A stretch of DNA of 48,421 nucleotides from Alloprevotella sp. (GTDB lineage: Bacteria; Bacteroidota; Bacteroidia; Bacteroidales; Muribaculaceae), in contig JAMPIE010000018.1 in the NCBI GenBank assembly GCA_023663135.1, positions 1 to 48,421 on the forward strand. The letters run 5' to 3'. Positions 44,261-48,421 of this stretch are shown in pieces; the first letter of the stretch is position 1; each line of letters begins with the position of its first letter. A program made the position numbers and the translations under genes. Under the pieces are notes generated by a model. That model worked only from the letters and a program-made list of their open reading frames with translations. It did not search any database and was not told the DNA's origin.

Positions 44261-45616
44261 ATGACCGACACCCTAAAACAAATCGAGAAGCATGGCCACC
44301 CGCGCCATAGCCTATTCACCTTGCGCCAAGAGTCAGGCGAGGGCTCGGTCTTTGTGGGCATATGTCTTTGCCTGGGCATCGCTGCAGGCACCGGTGCCTT
44401 CGCCCTAAAAAAAATCACCGCCTGGGTATCCTTCATGGCCACCTTAGGCCTGGCACCCGACTCTCCCCCATGGCGGCTCCTCATCCTCCCATTAGCCGGT
44501 ATAATCCTCGCCGGAGTGTTCCAACACTATATTTTGCGTAACGAAATTGACCATGGAACCGACCGCATCAACGAAGCCCTGGTGTCTCGCAAGCTATTGA
44601 TGCCCTTCTCAACCACCTTCTCCCCCATCATTGGAGCAGCCATCACCCTCGGGCTCGGCGGCTCAGCCGGCTCAGAAGGACCTATAGCCTACGCCGGCTC
44701 GGCCATGGGCTCGCGCCTTGCCCACTTCCTGAGAATGCCGCCTGAGAGAATGGCAGCTCTGGTGGCCATAGGAGCAGGAGCAGGCATCGCCGGCATCTTC
44801 AAAGCCCCCATAGGCGGATTTCTCTTCGTGGCCGAAGTACTCGCCTTCAGCTTCAATACCATCTCGGTAGTGGGCTTGGCCACAGCTTGCGTCGCCGCTG
44901 GAGTCACCGCCTACACTTTGAGCGGCTTCACACCCGACATAGTCTTTGCCATCGTGCCCCCCTTTACCCCCTCCATGCTCCTCTGGGCACTCCCCTTGGG
45001 GGTGGTATCCGGATTCTACTCCGCCTACTACTCATCACTCATGAACCGAATCACCCACCTCTTGGAGCACCTCCACCATTGGCCCAAATGGATCATCTCA
45101 GGCAGCCTCTTAGCCCTACTTCTATTCTTTCTGCCAGCTCTCTACGGAGAAGGCTATCAGGTTATTGCCTCGCTCCTCGGTGGGTCAGGTCCCCAATCGA
45201 TAGCCCATCTCTCGCTCCTTGGCCACCTCCTCCATGGACTTAGTCCGGTGGCATCCGCCGTGGTCATATCCGGAGCCATAGCCGCAGTAAAAGTCATTGG
45301 CGCCGCAGTGACCAACTCAGGTGGTGGCGTGGCCGGCGACTTCGCCCCCACCATCTTTGCCGGAGCCATAGTCGGCTTCTGTTTTGCCGGATGCACAGCC
45401 CTGATCGCCCCCGCCCAGATCCCTGCCGCCGCCCTGGTCTTCATGGGCATGGGCGGAGTGATGTCAGGCGCTGTCAGAGCCCCCCTCATGGCAATGTTTC
45501 TCGTGGCCGAGATGACCGGCGCCTTCACTCTCTTCATGCCCATGGCCATCACATCCGCTATATCCTACCTCATAGTAGCCGCCCTCGACCATAAACGCAT
45601 CACACGACACGCATAA
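44261..45616 (+). CDS. ClC family chloride channel / transporter
   Basis: A 451-residue membrane protein with 10 or more hydrophobic helices. The selectivity motifs are GSAGSEGP (GSGEGP-type) and GIAGIFKAPIGGFLF; a further conserved segment GGGVAGDFAPTIFAGA corresponds to GxFxP. The C-terminal helices end at about residue 445 with no CBS domains. Such proteins are either Cl-/H+ exchangers or channels; the exchanger's gating and proton Glu residues were not resolved by reading. It follows a hairpin after the TlpA-like gene and is followed by its own terminator-like palindrome. Confidence 0.93.
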   Translation: MTDTLKQIEKHGHPRHSLFTLRQESGEGSVFVGICLCLGIAAGTGAFALKKITAWVSFMATLGLAPDSPPWRLLILPLAGIILAGVFQHYILRNEIDHGTDRINEALVSRKLLMPFSTTFSPIIGAAITLGLGGSAGSEGPIAYAGSAMGSRLAHFLRMPPERMAALVAIGAGAGIAGIFKAPIGGFLFVAEVLAFSFNTISVVGLATACVAAGVTAYTLSGFTPDIVFAIVPPFTPSMLLWALPLGVVSGFYSAYYSSLMNRITHLLEHLHHWPKWIISGSLLALLLFFLPALYGEGYQVIASLLGGSGPQSIAHLSLLGHLLHGLSPVASAVVISGAIAAVKVIGAAVTNSGGGVAGDFAPTIFAGAIVGFCFAGCTALIAPAQIPAAALVFMGMGGVMSGAVRAPLMAMFLVAEMTGAFTLFMPMAITSAISYLIVAALDHKRITRHA

Positions 45617-45634
45617 AAAGCATTTACGCTTTTT
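45615..45634 (+). terminator. Short terminator-like palindrome after ClC
   Basis: AAAAAGC-N6-GCTTTTT begins 2 bases after the stop codon of the ClC gene, ending in a T-run. The stem is only 7 bp, mostly A-T. Confidence 0.6.
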
Positions 45635-45668
45635 CCTCAAAAAAACGGTCATATATGCCACTTTTTTG

Positions 45669-45676
45669 TATTTTTG
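45669..45676 (+). promoter_or_regulatory. Candidate -7 box for the DUF2795 gene
   Basis: TATTTTTG followed by C, 77 bp before the start codon at 45754. Confidence 0.6.
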
Positions 45677-45753
45677 CGACTCCGAAGCACAGACAGAGCT
45701 TCACACCCCTCCTAAACCTCATAGAACCAACCGACTAACGAAAAAATCAAGCA

Positions 45754-45975
45754 ATGTATTGGACACTTGAACTTGCCTCAAAACTCGAAGACGCTCCCTG
45801 GCCCGCAACCAAGGTAGAGCTGATAGACTTTGCCCAGCGCTCCGGAGCCCCCCTTGAAGTCATTGAAAACCTCCAGGAGATTGAAGACGAGGGCGACGTT
45901 TACGAATCTATCGAAGACATTTGGCCCGACTATCCCACAAAAGATGATTTCCTCTTCAACGAGGACGAATATTGA
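45754..45975 (+). CDS. DUF2795-type small acidic protein
   Basis: A 73-residue acidic protein resembling the DUF2795 family (WPATKVELIDFAQRSGAPLEVIENLQEI and the acidic end). Its function is unknown; members are common in Bacteroidetes. It has a good start, its own -7 box and a strong terminator 27 bp after its stop, so it is a monocistronic gene, the last with housekeeping-like codon use before the AT-rich end region. Confidence 0.85.
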   Translation: MYWTLELASKLEDAPWPATKVELIDFAQRSGAPLEVIENLQEIEDEGDVYESIEDIWPDYPTKDDFLFNEDEY

Positions 45976-46002
45976 GCCTCTTTGGGCTTGCAAATAAAAG
46001 GC

Positions 46003-46050
46003 AATCAATCGGATAAACAACCTCGAATTTGTTTGTCCGATTGATTTTTC
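46003..46050 (+). terminator. Intrinsic terminator after the DUF2795 gene
   Basis: 18-bp stem (AATCAATCGGATAAACAA with its complement, one G-T pair) and an 8-nt loop, followed by TTT. The AT-rich stretch from here to 46414 shows no convincing gene. Confidence 0.92.
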
Positions 46051-46414
46051 TGCATTTTACACAAACAAATGCAATTATATGCAAATATTCTATATTGCTG
46101 TATATCAGCAATATGCAAATTTGATAAATTTCGGATTCTGGGGTTTGTTTGGCTAAAATTCATGCTGAATTTTTTCCTCGTGAATACTCAAATATGCTAT
46201 GATTTCATCCTCCATTTTCCTCAGAATGTTTATATGATCAATAAATTCCACAAAGAAGAAGAGTATGCGTTTCAATTATGATACGTATCCCTATTCCTTA
46301 TGCCAACCATTGACAAGAAGTGACAAATATGTTTGGCCAATTCTAAACGATTTATAATTCCATACTCCAGACAAACCTATAGCAATTAACTATATTCAGT
46401 TGTAGTGTATGCAA

Positions 46415-46451
46415 AAATGCGGCACCAACTTTTATAGCCAGTGCCGCATTT
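46415..46451 (-). terminator. Intrinsic terminator of the DUF4417 cassette
   Basis: 11-bp stem AAATGCGGCAC / GTGCCGCATTT with a 15-nt loop. On the minus strand it ends in TTTTT just past the last cassette gene. Confidence 0.85.
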
Positions 46452-46463
46452 GATAATCATGTT

Positions 46464-46838
46464 TTAAACAGGTTCGATATCCTCAATGAAGGGAGCCAGT
46501 TTGATTAGTGATGTCCCATCGATTTTGAGGTTTTCAACTAGAGCCATTGGGTTTGGAAACACTTCCTTACGCTCAGAGAACGTCTTGTCAGAGAGTATCC
46601 CTTCCCCATTATTAAGAAGATAGTAAGTTTTACCATTGTAGGAAAACTCTACATCATACCCCATTATGCAGAAGTCGTACAGTAACACTCCTTCTCCTTT
46701 TGTAGGATATCCATAGAAATTCTCTCCGTATTTCTTTTTGTTTGGTGGATATTTCTTGTTGAAAGGAAATCCCATGAGGTCGTAACCGACAAAGTCGCGG
46801 TTATCATTTTCAGGTGTTATTAATTCTTCAGTTGCCAT
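46464..46838 (-). CDS. Small acidic protein, possible immunity partner
   Basis: A 124-residue soluble protein with no signal peptide. It is acidic at the N-terminus (MATEELITPENDNRD) and the C-terminus (FIEDIEPV), and rich in Tyr, Gly and Phe (GEGVLLYDFCIMGYDVEFSYNG, a beta-hairpin-like pattern). I recognise no family. It overlaps the upstream gene by 11 bp and is followed by a terminator. Acidic, downstream and overlapping a basic His-rich protein is the usual arrangement of a toxin and its immunity protein, but this role is inferred from arrangement alone. Confidence 0.6.
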   Translation of the reverse strand: MATEELITPENDNRDFVGYDLMGFPFNKKYPPNKKKYGENFYGYPTKGEGVLLYDFCIMGYDVEFSYNGKTYYLLNNGEGILSDKTFSERKEVFPNPMALVENLKIDGTSLIKLAPFIEDIEPV

Positions 46839-47229
46839 AATTTCTTACCTTATTGAGAATTGATTTCTTGTAGTTGTCCAAAGGACAGGCCTTATTACGC
46901 TTTTTGCCATTGGCATCCGTAATCTGAATTGGTCGCCCATCTTTCCACGGATGATAGTGAGGCCCCATATTGTCATGGTCTGTGGTATGTATCTCCCACA
47001 GTTTTTTACCATCAGCTCCATATTTAGCAATCCCCTTTACATCTTTGCCGTCTTTGTTAAAGATTGCATAGATGCGATTGGGTGTTCGGCTCTCTTCAGG
47101 AAGTTTATTAGGCACAGTCGGATTTTTAAGTTGAATAACTTGAATTTCGCCAACAGTTCCGATAGTCTTCCATCTTTGGCCGGCATCACTTTGTGTGCTT
47201 CCATTAGCATGCGACCCGTTTGCTCCCAT
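46828..47229 (-). CDS. Small His-rich basic protein, candidate toxin or nuclease domain
   Basis: A 133-residue basic protein. It starts with a low-complexity MGANGSHANGSTQ segment, like small phage-associated or polymorphic toxin pieces. The core has IAKYGADGKKLWEIH followed by a His cluster at 81, 85, 91 and 93 (HTTDHDNMGPHYHPW), which could bind a metal or act in acid-base catalysis. No signal peptide. Start 47229 is preferred to the long upstream frame, which overlaps the DUF4417 gene. It overlaps that gene by 26 bp and the next by 11 bp. A run of seven A nine bases before the ATG may act as its translation initiation region. Confidence 0.6.
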   Translation of the reverse strand: MGANGSHANGSTQSDAGQRWKTIGTVGEIQVIQLKNPTVPNKLPEESRTPNRIYAIFNKDGKDVKGIAKYGADGKKLWEIHTTDHDNMGPHYHPWKDGRPIQITDANGKKRNKACPLDNYKKSILNKVRNYGN

Positions 47230-47947
47230 TACGCAGATTTTTTTGGTTAATATTTTCGTAATAGACACTGATGTCTTCTCTTTCTCCAGGTAGCTTATCA
47301 CCATATCGGATAATGAGAATTGGGTCAAGAACTCGTAGTGCTTCTTCATATCCCTTGCGCCAGAGATATAAAGCTGCGGCATTGCCCTTGATGCCATTGC
47401 TGTTGATTGCAATCACGGATCTTTGGGGAATACCTTTGAAGGCATATTCGTAGGATGCAGGGGTTGACCAAGTGGCATTTGGAATCATTGCTATTCCCAA
47501 GCTTTGGAAATACGCAGTCAAAGCTTTATTCCACCATGAGTTGCTAAAGCACACAAATGGGTTCATCCCTATCTTCTGAGAGAAATCCGGCCCAACTACG
47601 TACGGAAACTTTTTGAGACAGCTAACATATCTTTTGGGATTGTGCAAAATCCTTGCAAAGTTTACGTCCGGTTCGTAGAATACAACAAGTACATCGGCTG
47701 CAGCTTTGTTGATTACTTTACTGAATGGAAGAGCAATAGTGGGAAGGAGTACCGAGTCTACTTTTTCCACAACAGGTATGGGAATAGCGTCATCAGTAAA
47801 TCGCAAAGTAGACAGGATATCTTGCTTGTTTAAAACAAGGTCAGCAGTGCGATATCCAGGCTTTCTCTTCTTGCTCGGTTGTTTGGGATGCAATGGAATG
47901 GATGAATTATCCATACACGCATCCTCAAACATAAAAAGATTCTTCAT
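47204..47947 (-). CDS. DUF4417 domain protein
   Basis: A 247-residue protein resembling DUF4417 (PF14386), a family of unknown function often found in mobile DNA. Recognisable parts: VVFYEPDVNFARILHNPKRY, FPYVVGPDFSQKIGMNPF, ALTAYFQSLGIAMIPNATWS and the final NLRNGSKR. A basic N-terminal region (KQPSKKRKPGYR) precedes the domain. It is the first gene of an overlapping three-gene minus-strand cassette with the His-rich protein and the acidic protein. The upstream DNA is AT-rich; a TATAAAAT-like stretch near 48000-48010 could be a promoter, but no clear Bacteroidetes -7 box is seen. Confidence 0.7.
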   Translation of the reverse strand: MKNLFMFEDACMDNSSIPLHPKQPSKKRKPGYRTADLVLNKQDILSTLRFTDDAIPIPVVEKVDSVLLPTIALPFSKVINKAAADVLVVFYEPDVNFARILHNPKRYVSCLKKFPYVVGPDFSQKIGMNPFVCFSNSWWNKALTAYFQSLGIAMIPNATWSTPASYEYAFKGIPQRSVIAINSNGIKGNAAALYLWRKGYEEALRVLDPILIIRYGDKLPGEREDISVYYENINQKNLRNGSKRVAC

Positions 47948-48009
47948 AAAAAATTCTTTTTAAGTCATTAATAACTTGCCATTTGAATGGTGTTAAGAAA
48001 TTTTATATA

Positions 48010-48064
48010 AGGATTGCCTTGCGTGTTTGGATAATTATTATTATCTTTGCACACGCAATCCTTG
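48010..48064 (+). promoter_or_regulatory. Inverted-repeat-flanked promoter, plus strand
   Basis: TTG (48019-48021), 20 bases, TATCTTTG (48042-48049) is a good plus-strand -33/-7 promoter. It is flanked by an imperfect inverted repeat: AAGGATTG-CCTT-GCGTGT on the left and ACACGCAATCCTT on the right, differing by the 4-base insertion. The arms would suit an autorepressor or antitoxin operator. Confidence 0.6.
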
Positions 48065-48071
48065 TAAATGG

Positions 48072-48194
48072 ATGGCACATGAACAACTTGCAAAACGTTC
48101 TACGGGGGCTCTGCCTTTGCCGAGGTGGAGCTTCTTTTGTGCCTTGCTGTGGTTAAATCACTATTTCAAGACACACCTCCTTCCTTGTTGCTGA
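48072..48194 (+). CDS. Possible 40-residue peptide or small RNA gene
   Basis: ATG 48072 opens 40 codons (begins MAHEQLAKRS, ends LPCC) only 22 bases after the promoter -7 box. The peptide has a hydrophobic centre (FFCALLWL). It overlaps the end of the minus-strand partial gene by 29 bp and has no recognisable relatives. The transcript could instead be a regulatory RNA antisense to that gene. Weak evidence: position after a good promoter, no competing gene in 48050-48165. Confidence 0.25.
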   Translation: MAHEQLAKRSTGALPLPRWSFFCALLWLNHYFKTHLLPCC

Positions 48195-48421
48195 CATACC
48201 GACTCTCATCGGAAGTAAATCGATATATTCCGGTTTCGTGTGAAAGCCTGCCAAGAACAATCCATTTATTGAGGTTGTTCTTGTTAGCCCAAGCTGTATA
48301 TTTATTTTGGATGACAAACGGATTCATGGTCACTGTTGGAGCTATTTTCCAACAATCTTCTGGAATAAGTATAGTACTCCCCAATTTCAGACCGGCAGGA
48401 GTCGTTTTTTGGTCAAGGAAG
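48166..48421 (-). CDS. C-terminal part of a possible ImmA/IrrE- or HigA-like protein (runs off the window)
   Basis: The frame is open from the window edge to TGA at 48166-48168, so only the last 84 residues are seen. LIPEDCWK followed by FVIQNKYTAWANK and WIVLGRLSHETGIY recall the C-terminus of ImmA/IrrE-type metalloproteases fused to antitoxin or repressor domains, where FA..LLIP and VVGRLQHEG-like segments occur. The catalytic HExxH would lie upstream, outside the window, so the call is tentative. It fits the mobile, AT-rich surroundings. Confidence 0.4.
   Translation of the reverse strand, partial: FLDQKTTPAGLKLGSTILIPEDCWKIAPTVTMNPFVIQNKYTAWANKNNLNKWIVLGRLSHETGIYRFTSDESRYVSNKEGGVS

Noticed and set aside
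46069..46281. 70-codon plus-strand frame
   Set aside because: It sits in AT-rich DNA directly after a strong terminator, with no -7 box; Phe/Ile/Cys-rich composition follows base content.
47204..47247. Programmed -1 ribosomal frameshift joining DUF4417 and the His-rich protein
   Set aside because: The A_AAA_AAT heptamer is in register, but the -1 frame hits a stop within a few codons; the His-rich frame is +1.

Overview
The window looks like a chromosomal segment of a Bacteroidales bacterium, most likely a Muribaculaceae (S24-7) relative. The evidence is a SusC/SusD pair, a type IX secretion (T9SS) protein PorV with cargo proteins carrying T9SS-type C-termini, Bacteroidetes-type -7 boxes (TAnnTTTG) before many genes, almost no Shine-Dalgarno sequences, and moderately high GC in the housekeeping genes. 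No rRNA, tRNA or CRISPR array was seen. Both ends (1-656 and about 45980-48421) and the restriction-modification (R-M) unit at 41265-43064 are visibly more AT-rich and look acquired.

Layout. 42-656: 5'-truncated remnant of a D12-class adenine methylase. 859-6722 (minus): rplY-pth-hslR, then gyrA with a TPR protein. 6723-7078: divergent control region with a textbook sigma-54 promoter in front of clpC. 7079-11456 (plus): clpC and an LtaS-like membrane phosphotransferase. 11442-17165 (minus): porV-ispF, and a secreted endonuclease I followed by recQ. 17338-18269 (minus): two lipoproteins, one of them a C10 protease with its catalytic core deleted. 18783-23321 (minus): a 1512-residue papain-like, LamG/PKD multidomain secreted protease. 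23477-30113 (plus): a DsbD-type N-domain protein, full DsbD, mazG, a secreted protein, topB, a Nudix hydrolase and a small Cys-rich membrane protein. 30459-35251: susC-susD. 35824-41248: thrA-thrC, a small conserved protein, a PlsC-type acyltransferase and an omega-amidase-type hydrolase. 41265-43064: R-M genes. 43112-45616: TlpA-like lipoprotein and a ClC channel. 45754-45975: DUF2795 protein. 46464-47947 (minus): a DUF4417 gene followed by a candidate toxin-like pair. 48010-48421: an inverted-repeat promoter and a partial gene that runs off the window.

How genes connect. PorV and two T9SS-type cargo proteins are encoded within 12 kb. DsbD, its stand-alone N-domain and the TlpA-like protein form a periplasmic thiol-reduction set. 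thrA and thrC overlap, without the homoserine kinase gene known between them in Bacteroides. The most unusual items are the NgoMIV-like restriction enzyme with a changed DNA-reading residue, the sigma-54 promoter of clpC, a 34-bp perfect palindrome inside pth, the overlapping three-gene DUF4417 cassette, and the palindrome-wrapped promoter at the right edge. Function calls rest on reading motifs and on remembered family features; no database search was run.
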